A DNA stretch of 58,641 bases from Candidatus Equicola stercoris (lineage in GTDB: Bacteria > Bacteroidota > Bacteroidia > Bacteroidales > Bacteroidaceae). Where the stretch lies: positions 1-58,641 of the forward strand of contig JAGHTI010000018.1 of the NCBI GenBank assembly GCA_018065415.1. The letters run 5' to 3'. Numbering within the stretch: position 1 is the first letter of the stretch; each line of letters starts with the position of its first letter. Positions 47,734-57,083 of the stretch are shown one piece after another. Below the pieces are notes generated by a model that saw only the letters and a list, made by a program, of their open reading frames with translations, was not told the DNA's origin and did not search any database. A program made the position numbers and the translations under genes.

Positions 47734-49824
47734 ATGAACAAAAAATTTACACTTTTGACACTGATGGCAATCTTTGTTGCCTCAGCACAGGTATTACATG
47801 CACAAGGACCAGTAGGATTTTGCAACTACTATGATGGAATCAATGGTATCACTGGTGGTATGAATGGTCCTACCGTCCATGTAACTACAATCGAAGATCT
47901 TCAGACTTATCTAAAGTCGAACGATCCTTATACTGTTATCCTTGATGCCGACCTTACTGGTAGAGGACTCACACGAGGAAGAGAACTCGTTTCAGTAGGA
48001 AGTAACAAAACTCTCATTGGTGGTGGTTCGGGAGCCGCACTTCACGGCATTGGTCTTGACATCAATAACCAGCAGAACATCATTATCCGAAACCTCACAA
48101 TTCATCATGCAAACCCTGATGCAATAGCCGGACGTAATACTCATCATGTGTGGGTTGACCACTGCGATATATACAGTACCGACGAGCCTGATAAGGAGGA
48201 TTGGGACGGACTTATCGACATGACTGTTGGTTCGTCATATATAACTGTATCCTATTGCTACATTCATGACCATCATAAATGTTGTCTGTTGAGTTCTGGT
48301 ACACAGCATTTTGAGGACTACGGCAAGAACCGTACTACTTATCATCATAATGCGTTCCGTCTCACCGACCAACGTAACCCTCGTATCGGATATGGTTTGG
48401 GACATGTCTTTAACAACTTCTATGAGAATATTGGTAGTTATTGCATTGGTGGCTTCACACAGGCACGTATCGTGGCTGAAAGCAATTATTTTAGTGAAAC
48501 GGCTAACAGCCCATTGAGCCAAATGTATGCAACGGAAGGTCCTGATGACTATAGCTTTGCCTTCTTTGAGAATCGCAAAAACTATAGTGTTGTACCTATC
48601 AAAGAGATTACCTACGATAAACTTGATTTCGAACCATCTGACTGGTATGATTATTCCTTCATTCTTGATGAAGCTTCTACTGTGAATAGCATTTATCCTT
48701 CAAAAGTGGGACCTCAGCCAAATATTGACAAAGAGGTCATCCTGTGGCCGGGTAATGGTGCTAAGGATCAGCCAATACTAATCTCATTGCTGTGGAGCAA
48801 GTTGGAGAATGAAACAGAGAGTTGGTTCATCATAGGTACTTCGGAGGATAATATGGAAAGGCGTACTATTGACGAGAACAACCTTCTCACTCCTGCTACT
48901 ACATATCTATGGCGCGTTTGTACCAAGATAGGAGATGATGTTATCAATTCACCTATTTATCGTTTTACTACCGCTGATGTAAAACCTGCAACACCTTATC
49001 CTGCTGATGGCGACACAAATGCTAAACTAAGAGAGGCGAAAAAGCAGACTGCAATGGCAGACCCAATGACTCTAAGATGGCAACCAGCATGCGACGTTGA
49101 TCATTACGAGGTAACAGTATGGGATGAGACGGGCAATGCGATAGTTGACCATGTTATTACTAATACCAATTCTTATAATCCTGGTACACTTAACTATGGC
49201 GAACGTTATACATGGCAAGTAAATACTGTTCGTGCTCTGACGAAAGAGACAGCAGAAGGCGACATCTGGAGCTTCTCTAGTCCAAGAGTTGATATAAAAG
49301 AGGGACGTACTGAATTCGAACATCTTAGCCGTAGTGGAATATCATACATACAACCTATGAATGAGAGCATTTGGTTTGCTGCTTCTAACGACTCTATTTC
49401 TCTCGGTGACCGTGGACCAGGCTCTCTCTCTGGTGTGTTCAATGGTACGCCAGGTGTATACTCTATCGCTGTGACTTACCTCGAAGGTTCTAGAGGCTCA
49501 GATAGATATAGGGTTTCTGTCAACGATGTGACAGTTGAAGAATGGAAGAGCAACTCATCAACAACGGCACTCGCAACTCGAAAACTCGCTAAAACTGTTG
49601 ATTTAATTGAGGGAGCCCAGATACGTATAGACTTCTACACTACCAGTGGACAGCGAGCACGCATGGACTGTATGGATTTAACTTATGAAGCACCTTCTGG
49701 AATCAGACAGGTTTCTGTTGAGTCTTCTGCTGAAACGCTCTACGATCTTCTCGGTCGCAAGATTACTGCTCCAAAGGCAGGTCAGATATACATCATCAAG
49801 GGCAAGAAGTTCATGTGCAGATAA
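47734..49824 (+). CDS. Secreted pectate lyase (PL1 family) with accessory domains
   Basis: Cuts homogalacturonan by beta-elimination. The 696-residue product has a signal peptide (about 1-23), a PL1 beta-helix (about 24-330) with VWVDHCDIYSTDEPDKEDWDG and LIDMTVGSSYITVSYC, and the catalytic region YHHNAFRLTDQRNPRIGYG. Two fibronectin-III-like domains follow (about 330-415 and 420-515), then a beta-sandwich like a carbohydrate-binding module (about 520-655), and a C-terminal tail YDLLGRKITAPKAGQIYIIKGKK of the type shared by three neighbouring proteins. It is the only plus-strand gene of the glycan region and ends at a bidirectional terminator. Confidence 0.9.
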   Translation: MNKKFTLLTLMAIFVASAQVLHAQGPVGFCNYYDGINGITGGMNGPTVHVTTIEDLQTYLKSNDPYTVILDADLTGRGLTRGRELVSVGSNKTLIGGGSGAALHGIGLDINNQQNIIIRNLTIHHANPDAIAGRNTHHVWVDHCDIYSTDEPDKEDWDGLIDMTVGSSYITVSYCYIHDHHKCCLLSSGTQHFEDYGKNRTTYHHNAFRLTDQRNPRIGYGLGHVFNNFYENIGSYCIGGFTQARIVAESNYFSETANSPLSQMYATEGPDDYSFAFFENRKNYSVVPIKEITYDKLDFEPSDWYDYSFILDEASTVNSIYPSKVGPQPNIDKEVILWPGNGAKDQPILISLLWSKLENETESWFIIGTSEDNMERRTIDENNLLTPATTYLWRVCTKIGDDVINSPIYRFTTADVKPATPYPADGDTNAKLREAKKQTAMADPMTLRWQPACDVDHYEVTVWDETGNAIVDHVITNTNSYNPGTLNYGERYTWQVNTVRALTKETAEGDIWSFSSPRVDIKEGRTEFEHLSRSGISYIQPMNESIWFAASNDSISLGDRGPGSLSGVFNGTPGVYSIAVTYLEGSRGSDRYRVSVNDVTVEEWKSNSSTTALATRKLAKTVDLIEGAQIRIDFYTTSGQRARMDCMDLTYEAPSGIRQVSVESSAETLYDLLGRKITAPKAGQIYIIKGKKFMCR

Positions 49825-49864
49825 TCAAGGTGTGAGTTCAAAACGAACTAACCATTCTACACAC

Positions 49865-49894
49865 AAAGAAGCCACCAAATTCGGTGGCTTCTTT
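49865..49894. terminator. Bidirectional intrinsic terminator
   Basis: AAAGAAGCCACC (49865-49876) and GGTGGCTTCTTT (49883-49894) form a perfect 12-base stem with a six-base loop. T-rich tails exist in both directions. It lies between the convergent pectate lyase gene and the 49920 gene, so it can end both transcripts. Confidence 0.9.
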
Positions 49895-49919
49895 ATTATA
49901 TATGATAAAGGGGGGAGAC

Positions 49920-50714
49920 TTAATGTCTTATATACTTGCGACCATTCTTAATAGTAATGCCACGATAGTTTTTATCGATAACCTGACCATTGAGATTGTA
50001 AAGGTTGCGATCAATAAAGTTTGATTTTTCTTCTTTAATTACCTGAAGGCCAGATGCTGTGTTTGTCCAGCAGCGAAGACCGAGACAGATAACATTATTG
50101 CCACTTATAACAAAAGAAAACTCCTTCTCATAAGGATGGCTACTGAAGTCAAGAGAAGCAAATGTGTAACCTGCTTCATGACAAGCTAATGTCTGAGCTT
50201 CACAACCAGCTTCGTTGCAACCACATGGGTCAACAGGATAAACTGCGTTCTCCTTGATGTATGGATTTGTTGTAAAAGGCTCTGGGTCATCATCATGGTT
50301 TCTTATACCAGGACCAATTGGGTCAGCCCACTCTGGATCACCCCATTCATCTTCTCCGTAAGAATAAAGATAATCCCACTTACTACCATTTACGAAACCA
50401 AACATTTCAATCTTAGTAAGAAAAAGTCCTTCAGGAATAGACAAACGTACCTTATCATTCTTTGATACCTTCCATCCGTCAAGCCATACCACGTTGTTAT
50501 ACCAAGAGACACGATTTGAGCCATCAACAATTTGGTCGCCACTACCCGTCTCAAGCTTTAACCCAGTATTGGTAAATGTGAGCCAGTAATCACCCCCATC
50601 TTGCTTGAGTTCTTTGTAGTTTTTGCGAGTAAGCTCAACACCGTTATCAGGAGTTTGAGCGTATGCACATGTAAGTGTGGCAGAAATGAATAAAAGAGTA
50701 AAAAGTTTTTTCAT
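49920..50714 (-). CDS. Secreted protein of unknown function, paralogue of the 57084 gene
   Basis: I do not recognise a family. The 264-residue product has a signal peptide (about 1-19, ending AYA-Q). It shares a conserved core with the 57084-57824 product: TGSGDQ, a Trp-rich strand, KVSKNDK, YSYGEDEWGDPEWADPIG, YPVDPCG, FVISGNN and LRCW, suggesting a secreted beta-sandwich that could bind glycan. Unlike its paralogue it has an extra Cys-containing segment (CGCNEAGCEAQTLACHEAG). It ends YNLNGQVIDKNYRGITIKNG, the tail type shared with the neighbours. It lies past the susD terminator and shows no TAnnTTTG before it, so it may depend on read-through. Confidence 0.75.
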   Translation of the reverse strand: MKKLFTLLFISATLTCAYAQTPDNGVELTRKNYKELKQDGGDYWLTFTNTGLKLETGSGDQIVDGSNRVSWYNNVVWLDGWKVSKNDKVRLSIPEGLFLTKIEMFGFVNGSKWDYLYSYGEDEWGDPEWADPIGPGIRNHDDDPEPFTTNPYIKENAVYPVDPCGCNEAGCEAQTLACHEAGYTFASLDFSSHPYEKEFSFVISGNNVICLGLRCWTNTASGLQVIKEEKSNFIDRNLYNLNGQVIDKNYRGITIKNGRKYIRH

Positions 50715-50756
50715 AATTTATGTGTTATAATAGTTAATAAGAATTATAAGTTGATA

Positions 50757-50787
50757 AAAAAGGAAGGTTCAGAAAACCTTCCTTTTT
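50757..50787 (-). terminator. Intrinsic terminator after the SusD gene
   Basis: AAAAAGGAAGGTT (50757-50769) and AACCTTCCTTTTT (50775-50787) form a 13-base stem with a five-base loop, immediately after the SusD stop on the minus strand. It may attenuate rather than fully block transcription into the 49920 gene. Confidence 0.85.
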
Positions 50788-50802
50788 ATGTTAGGTCAAG
50801 GA

Positions 50803-52647
50803 TTAATATCCTGGATTCTGGTATCCTGAACCATTCTCAAGAGATTCGATCTCTGAAGAGTTGATAGGTCTCAGATAATACTCATCCTTGAATGTTGTAA
50901 TCTGTGGATTGAATTTAGCAATACGCTCAGCTAATGCGCGGAAACGTTTCAACGTCGTCCAACGGTTCCACTCTCCACACATCTCAAGAGCATATTCGTC
51001 AAGAAGCACGTCTGCGTCAATAGCAGTCAGATCCATGCTGTGATTGTGCCCGATACAAGCGCGGTTACGAATAGCATTGAGCATCTTCAACGCATCTCCA
51101 GTCTGATTAAGACGCCATGCTGCTTCGGCTGCCAACAGGTAAGTCTCTCCTAAACGATAGATGATACAATCTGCATACGAATAAGGCTTTGATGCGTTAG
51201 AACCAGCATAGTATTTAGGAGTGTTCATCTTCTTGAGAGAAGGGAAGAAACGCAGAGGCTGAGTCTTATCTGCATAATTGTCGTCAATATTATATGTAGC
51301 ATAACGACGAGAATTTCTATCAGCTTCTGTCAACTTCTTCTTTGAGATATATACACAAGTGTCGTTCAATGGAATATAGAACTGGTCGTTGTCAACGCGA
51401 GTAAGGTCAAGGCCATAACGATTTGCATCGGCTGGCGTCCACACATAAACCTGCTGACCAGCATAAGGACCTGTTGTTGCCTTCTTCTTTCTGCGGTTTG
51501 CATAATAAGTGTCGCGGAAGAATGCTTTGTAACGCCCATCGTTATCTTTGAACAAATCAAGGAAATCCTTCGAAGGACACAGACGGCAACTACCATTAGC
51601 AATAGGAGTGATAGGATAACCATTCAAAGATGTGCTATAGTCAGGTGTCAAGCACTCCATATATATACCTTCAGAATTGTTGTTGTAAGCCTCAAACTGC
51701 TTCCATACTCGATTGAAGTAAGCCTGACGAGGGTTGTACTCCATAATAGAGGAGTGGGTAACAACAAATAAAGCCTCTGCATTAGCCTTGTTGTTGTTTT
51801 CGTCAAACACATTTTCAATCTCAGGATATAATTTTACGTTGAAGCTGCTTGCATTATTTATCAAATAGTTGGCTGCATTAAAAGCTTCTTTGTAGAGCTC
51901 TTTTGCCTCTTCCTGAGTAAGTGGAGTTGCACCACATTTGCCATCTGTATATGAAGCATAAGTCAAACAAGCCTTTGCATACAGGTGATAAGCTGCAGCT
52001 TTAATGATGTGACCTGTTACATTTTGCTTTACAGGAAGGTCTTCCATAGCAATTGCAAGGTCGGAAAGAATAACATCATAGAACTCGTTGATGCTGCTGC
52101 AAGGAAGAGTTGTCAAAGCTTCTTCTGTAGGAGCAGTTGGGAGATATTTCCCTCCGTAATACTCTACAATGTTAAACAAGCTGTGTGCACGAAGGAAACG
52201 AGCTTCAGCAGTCAATTCTGCAATCCTCTCTTTGCTCAAGCCTTGAACTTTCTCAGCATAAGCAATAACGGCATTACAGCTGTTCAAGGTTGCATAGAAT
52301 CCTTGATATGCTTCATAGAACATATACACTTCAGGACCCATATCTTGGTAACGAATACACTTACTGAAGTTTCCATTTGAGCCACCCTTTACAGGGTCTT
52401 GCCAAATGTCTGTACCTGATTCCGATCCAAAAATATATGTATCTTCACCCTGTCCATAAACAAGACGAACTAGTGGGACATAGCAAGAATTTACCAGCTT
52501 TTCAAATCCTTCTGCTGTTGTCCATTCTTTATCTGTAGATATTGCAGAAAGATTCTCTTCATCGAGTGAACAACTACCAAACATTATGATAGTGCAAAGG
52601 ATGCATATTATACCATTAATTTTGTTCATAACATTATATTTTTTCAT
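50803..52647 (-). CDS. RagB/SusD-family surface glycan-binding lipoprotein
   Basis: Cell-surface lipoprotein that captures a polysaccharide or peptide and hands it to its SusC partner. The 614-residue product has a lipoprotein signal with Cys26 in FGSC, followed by SLDEEN, an acidic stretch like the surface-export signal of Bacteroidetes lipoproteins. SusD landmarks follow: LNSCNAVIAYAEK, ELTAEARFLRAHSLFNIVEYYGG (the SusD helix), and near the C-terminus YRLGETYLLAAEAAWRLNQ and LNAIRNRA. I chose the Met at 52647 because an AGGGAGG lies eight bases upstream; a second Met follows at 52629. It starts 18 bases after the SusC stop. Confidence 0.94.
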   Translation of the reverse strand: MKKYNVMNKINGIICILCTIIMFGSCSLDEENLSAISTDKEWTTAEGFEKLVNSCYVPLVRLVYGQGEDTYIFGSESGTDIWQDPVKGGSNGNFSKCIRYQDMGPEVYMFYEAYQGFYATLNSCNAVIAYAEKVQGLSKERIAELTAEARFLRAHSLFNIVEYYGGKYLPTAPTEEALTTLPCSSINEFYDVILSDLAIAMEDLPVKQNVTGHIIKAAAYHLYAKACLTYASYTDGKCGATPLTQEEAKELYKEAFNAANYLINNASSFNVKLYPEIENVFDENNNKANAEALFVVTHSSIMEYNPRQAYFNRVWKQFEAYNNNSEGIYMECLTPDYSTSLNGYPITPIANGSCRLCPSKDFLDLFKDNDGRYKAFFRDTYYANRRKKKATTGPYAGQQVYVWTPADANRYGLDLTRVDNDQFYIPLNDTCVYISKKKLTEADRNSRRYATYNIDDNYADKTQPLRFFPSLKKMNTPKYYAGSNASKPYSYADCIIYRLGETYLLAAEAAWRLNQTGDALKMLNAIRNRACIGHNHSMDLTAIDADVLLDEYALEMCGEWNRWTTLKRFRALAERIAKFNPQITTFKDEYYLRPINSSEIESLENGSGYQNPGY

Positions 52648-52655
52648 GTTAATTG

Positions 52656-52661
52656 CCTCCC
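52656..52661 (-). promoter_or_regulatory. Shine-Dalgarno-like site of the SusD gene
   Basis: Minus strand GGGAGG, eight bases before the ATG at 52647. It favours that Met over the one six codons later. Confidence 0.55.
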
Positions 52662-52665
52662 TATA

Positions 52666-55600
52666 TTAGAATGTTAAGTTAACACCGAATACAAACTGCT
52701 TTGACAATGGTGCATCATCGTCATTGCCACCCTTTTCAGGGTCATAATTTTTAACATATTCGTTCTTAGTCCAAATGAAAGGATTAGAAGTTGTAAAATA
52801 GACACGAGCCTTTTCGATGTTAAGCGAACGCAAAACATTCTTTGGCAAAGTGTAACCAAAAGTCAAATTCTTCAATTTAATGTAAGAACCATCAAAGTAA
52901 TTTATAGAACTGCTACCCTGATATGTATCTTGTGAAGATCCAGAATCTGGACGTGGATAGCGAGCATCTTGATTCTCTGGTGTGTAGTAGTCACAAACAG
53001 CTGGAGTTGGGTTGATACCATCGTTTCTATACCAACCTGTTATACCATATTGTAAAGTATAATCCCAACGAGCAATGAGTTGGAAACTCAAATCAAACCA
53101 TTTATATGTGAAGAAGTTTGACAATGAACCTATCCACTTTGGTGAACCATTACCAATAATCTGATAGTCATCGGCATTATAAACACCATCGTCGTTAGCA
53201 TCAAGAATATGAATTGTACCTGGCTTCTGGTTGTATCTTGCAGCTGCTTCTGCCTGATCTTCCTTCCAAATACCTTCGTATTTATACATATAGTATGTAT
53301 GTACAGGCTGACCCTCAATCAGATAATAGTCGTTGAACTGCAATGGGTTTGCAGATGTTGTTTCAATAACCTCTTCCTTATTGGTTGAGAAAGACAAAGA
53401 CGTTGACCATGTGAAATTCTTTGTAAGAATGTTACGACTGTTGATAGCCAACTCAAGACCGGTGTTGCGTGTCTTACCGATATTCTGCCAAATAGAGAAT
53501 GTGGTGAAATCAACTCCGTTCATAGTACCACCTGTTGCTGCAGGCAATGCTCTCTGATAAAGCAAATCTTTTGTATCTGTACGGTACCAGTCAATAGCAA
53601 AGTCAATGCGGTTGTTGAGAACAGCAGCATCAAGACCGATATCCCAAGAATAAGATTTTTCCCATCCAAGACCAAGGTTTGCAATACTTGTTGAATATGT
53701 ACTATATGGCTGACCTATCTCTTGGAAACCAAGCATACCTGCTTGAGAATATGCCAATGTACCGTATGCACCAAGACCATCATTACCTGTTACACCATAA
53801 CTTACACGGAGTTTCAAGTTGTCGAGCCAATTTCTTGTTGATGCCATAAATGGTTCATCAGAAATACGCCAGCCTACTGCAACAGCAGGGAAGCTATCCC
53901 ACTTGTGTCCATCTGAAAGTTTAGAACTTCCATCCCAACGATTTGAGAGAGTCAACAGATAACGGCTCTTGTAACTATACATAGCACGAATGATGTATGA
54001 CATCATTTGTGTTTGAGTATATGAAGATGCTACAGAAGGAGTTCCTGTACCAGCACCAAGATTATGATATGCGTAGTCGTCAGTGTCAAATCCATGACCA
54101 ATTGCATTTGAGCCTTCAGTACGTCCCTTAGACCATTCTGTTACACCAGTAAACGTAAGATGATGGTCGTTCTTTATATCCAGATTATATGTCAAAATAT
54201 TCTGCCACTTGTAGTTATAAGTGAAGGTATTTGGAGTCTCTGCCGTAGATTGTCCGTCTTGCAAACCAGTCCATGAGTGAATGCCCTGATAAATACCTTG
54301 TTTCATATTGCGGAAATAACCACCAAGAACTGTCTTGTAAGAGAATCCTTTGAATGGATTTAATTCCAGATATCCTTGAGGAGCAATACTGAGTGTCTTA
54401 ATGTTGTTGACATACTGACCCTGTCCCATATCAGTAAGAGGGGTAGGGATAGTGCCGTCACCTTCAATTGGATAATAGTTGATGCTTCCATCCTCATTGT
54501 ATGGTATTCCTACAGGAGGTGTACACATCATACGATTCCATATACGTGAGTTGCGTTTGTCATTATCTCCATACATTGCATAGAGGTTGAACCCGTATTT
54601 TACAATCTTATTAGGGGTGAAATCTAAACGTGTACGTAAAGAATAGCGTTTCAGTTCGTCGCCTTTCAATGTTCCCTGAGTGTCAGTATAGTTCAATGAA
54701 GCAAAGGCATTAACCTTGTCGTTTGCGTAAGATGTAGAAAGATCGTATTCTTGCATAACGCCTGTTCTTGAACCTTCCTCAAACCAATTTACCCAATTAC
54801 CATTATCTATGAGTGTCTGATAATGAGCTGGGAAAAGAGTTGCATCATCTTCAGGACTTTTCCAGTTGCCTGATGTTCTCATGGCTTCTCTGCGGAAGTT
54901 GATATAGTCTTCTCCTGTGCGAACTTCTGGGAAAGATGTCTCCTTGTTGAAACCTACATATGCATTGAGATTTATTTCAAACTTGTCTTTCTTTGCATTT
55001 TTTGTAGTGACGAGGATGACACCATTTGCACCAGCAGCACCATAGATAGCAGTAGAAGAAGCATCCTTCAAAACTTCGATGCTCTCGATATCATTAGGGT
55101 TGAGTTCATCGTATGAACCTTCCATGCCATCGATGATGAACAAAGGAGCATTGTTACCATAAATAGAACGGTTACCACGCAATACAAGGTTCATCTTAGC
55201 ACCAACCTCACCATTAGAACGGGTGATGTCAAAACCTGCTACCTGACCTTGAATGGCTTCCATAATGTTTGTTGTAGGAGTGCGGACAATGTCTTCTGCC
55301 TTAACAGAAGAAACGGCACCAGTAAGGTCACGCTTCTTTATTGAACCATAACCGATTACCACAACATCGTCAAGATCATAACCCTGATTCTTCAAAACAA
55401 TGTTCAAATTGTTTTTACCAATTGGATTAACTTCTTGACTTTCCATTCCAACATAAGAAACAACAATGTTCTTCTTGTTGGAAATTTTTAGTGTAAAATT
55501 ACCGTCAAAGTCTGTAACTGTACCATTAGAAGTGCCTTTTTCCAAAATAGAAGCACCAATAATTGGCTCACCATTACTATCCTTAACAGTACCACTAATA

Positions 55601-55671
55601 GACTGCGCTGAAATGCCATTTGCAACAAAGACAAATGCTACTATCAGCAAGATTCGAACTGTTTTTAGCAT
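52666..55671 (-). CDS. SusC/RagA-family TonB-linked outer-membrane transporter
   Basis: Imports oligosaccharides through the outer membrane with TonB energy, under the lid formed by SusD. The 1001-residue product has a signal peptide (about 1-22), a carboxypeptidase-D-regulatory-like beta domain (SISGTVKDSNGEPIIGASILEKG onward, about 24-95), the SusC signature DVVVIGYGSIKKRDLTGAVSSV, the plug with SIYGNNAPLFIIDGMEG and VLKDASSTAIYGAAGANGVILVTTK, and a 22-strand-type barrel ending in KQFVFGVNLTF. There is no N-terminal STN domain, so it is not of the kind that signals to an anti-sigma factor. Length is normal. Confidence 0.96.
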   Translation of the reverse strand: MLKTVRILLIVAFVFVANGISAQSISGTVKDSNGEPIIGASILEKGTSNGTVTDFDGNFTLKISNKKNIVVSYVGMESQEVNPIGKNNLNIVLKNQGYDLDDVVVIGYGSIKKRDLTGAVSSVKAEDIVRTPTTNIMEAIQGQVAGFDITRSNGEVGAKMNLVLRGNRSIYGNNAPLFIIDGMEGSYDELNPNDIESIEVLKDASSTAIYGAAGANGVILVTTKNAKKDKFEINLNAYVGFNKETSFPEVRTGEDYINFRREAMRTSGNWKSPEDDATLFPAHYQTLIDNGNWVNWFEEGSRTGVMQEYDLSTSYANDKVNAFASLNYTDTQGTLKGDELKRYSLRTRLDFTPNKIVKYGFNLYAMYGDNDKRNSRIWNRMMCTPPVGIPYNEDGSINYYPIEGDGTIPTPLTDMGQGQYVNNIKTLSIAPQGYLELNPFKGFSYKTVLGGYFRNMKQGIYQGIHSWTGLQDGQSTAETPNTFTYNYKWQNILTYNLDIKNDHHLTFTGVTEWSKGRTEGSNAIGHGFDTDDYAYHNLGAGTGTPSVASSYTQTQMMSYIIRAMYSYKSRYLLTLSNRWDGSSKLSDGHKWDSFPAVAVGWRISDEPFMASTRNWLDNLKLRVSYGVTGNDGLGAYGTLAYSQAGMLGFQEIGQPYSTYSTSIANLGLGWEKSYSWDIGLDAAVLNNRIDFAIDWYRTDTKDLLYQRALPAATGGTMNGVDFTTFSIWQNIGKTRNTGLELAINSRNILTKNFTWSTSLSFSTNKEEVIETTSANPLQFNDYYLIEGQPVHTYYMYKYEGIWKEDQAEAAARYNQKPGTIHILDANDDGVYNADDYQIIGNGSPKWIGSLSNFFTYKWFDLSFQLIARWDYTLQYGITGWYRNDGINPTPAVCDYYTPENQDARYPRPDSGSSQDTYQGSSSINYFDGSYIKLKNLTFGYTLPKNVLRSLNIEKARVYFTTSNPFIWTKNEYVKNYDPEKGGNDDDAPLSKQFVFGVNLTF

Positions 55672-55701
55672 AATTTTTTAGTGTTTGTAGATTAAAAATA
55701 T

Positions 55702-57045
55702 TTATTTGGTTAAAATGTATTTTTTATTATTTTTCACAACGATTCCTTTAAAACCATTAGGGATTGAGTTATTTGTGTTTAATCTTTGTCCGTTAAGATT
55801 ATAAAAAGAATCATTATTGTTGCTAATATGGGATGACGTATGAATATCTTCAATGCTGGATGTTAACATTAATGATTGCAAAGGCACTCGTGTGAACATT
55901 ACATCTTCTTTGTTTTGTGAGTATCCTACATAAAGCCAATCTCCATCTATCATTGCTTTCGGATATGCATATCCAACACCTTTACAATCTGTATATTTCT
56001 TTGTTGGTAGTTCATTCGTTGAGCGCAACATGAATGCTTTTGTAAAAGTTGTACCATCTTTGCTTAAAGAAATAGCAAGAGGAAAGCGATTACTACTATT
56101 GACAGGATTGTTTACGATGAAGCATGTTCCATCTGGCAGATTTCCGGCACATTGTTTGGATTTTGAGTCTGGCATATTACTAAGATAGGCTTTTGTCCAA
56201 TTCTCACCATTATCGGTACTGGATGCTCCCATTTTATAATATGTGCCTTTTTGGTCACGGAATATCATTACTAATGTACCATCGTTTTTTACATATACAC
56301 TAGGTTCTAATTCTCGTGATTGTCCACCATTAGTCGTTGGAATAAAGTTGCCTCTTTTCCACCCTCTTACTCCAGATGGGTCATCTGTATAAATGGGCTG
56401 AATATAAATGCCTTTTTGTCCTGTTACTGGGCCATAATGAAAATGTGCTGCTCCTATAATTCTTCCATCTGCCAATTTGTGCGGGTCTTGTTCAAATATA
56501 CCTTCAAGTCTATTGCCATCAGCCATCATAACATCTTGGGGCTCTGTCCAATGTTCACCATCTGTGCTTTCGACATAACGAGTATATCCCCATTTTGATT
56601 CGTTTTTAGGAGTTGGCCATGTGTTGATATAGCCTACAAGTTTATCTTGTGTGACTAGCCATCCTCCAGAACTGCAATAGCCATCGTCAATAGTAGGACA
56701 TAGCACTTTCGGCTTTGACCATGTTATTCCATCGTCTTCACTTACAGCATATGCCACCCAAGTGTCAGGTGTGTCTTCTGTTATTGCTGAACTTTGCCAA
56801 GTGCAATATAGTTTGCCTTTGAATGAAGCCATTACAACTCCATTGACAAAGTGGTCGGTCGTGTCGCTAGGTGAAAAAACATAGATGTTTTCTAAACCTG
56901 GCGCATATTCCAAACCGAGCATGTTTTTGTCATTTTGGTTAAAAAGCCCGTCAATAATCTTAAAAGGTGCAGATTGTGAATAAACAAGAGTATTGCTAGC
57001 ACAAAATAGTGCAAGCAATACTCTGGATATTCTTTTTGTATTCAT
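55702..57045 (-). CDS. Secreted BNR/Asp-box beta-propeller protein, possible glycosidase
   Basis: Probable secreted beta-propeller. The 447-residue product has a signal peptide (about 1-23) and several Asp-box repeats of the S-x-D-x-G-x-x-W type (SEDDGITW near 103, STDGEHW near 165, STDNGENW near 275, and a weaker SKDGTTF). Such folds occur in sialidases and in several other glycoside hydrolase families. The N-terminal F/Y-R-I-P motif of true sialidases is not visible, so I do not call the activity. The tail YNLNGQRLNTNNSIPNGFKG is of the same type as in three neighbours. It lies 38 bases after the 57084 gene and 30 bases before SusC. Confidence 0.75.
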   Translation of the reverse strand: MNTKRISRVLLALFCASNTLVYSQSAPFKIIDGLFNQNDKNMLGLEYAPGLENIYVFSPSDTTDHFVNGVVMASFKGKLYCTWQSSAITEDTPDTWVAYAVSEDDGITWSKPKVLCPTIDDGYCSSGGWLVTQDKLVGYINTWPTPKNESKWGYTRYVESTDGEHWTEPQDVMMADGNRLEGIFEQDPHKLADGRIIGAAHFHYGPVTGQKGIYIQPIYTDDPSGVRGWKRGNFIPTTNGGQSRELEPSVYVKNDGTLVMIFRDQKGTYYKMGASSTDNGENWTKAYLSNMPDSKSKQCAGNLPDGTCFIVNNPVNSSNRFPLAISLSKDGTTFTKAFMLRSTNELPTKKYTDCKGVGYAYPKAMIDGDWLYVGYSQNKEDVMFTRVPLQSLMLTSSIEDIHTSSHISNNNDSFYNLNGQRLNTNNSIPNGFKGIVVKNNKKYILTK

Positions 57046-57083
57046 ACTTCGAATATATTGTACTCAAAATATGATTCTCTAAT

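Noticed and set aside
55702..57045. Firm call as exo-alpha-sialidase
   Set aside because: Asp boxes are present but the N-terminal F/Y-R-I-P motif is not seen; several other propeller families share Asp boxes.
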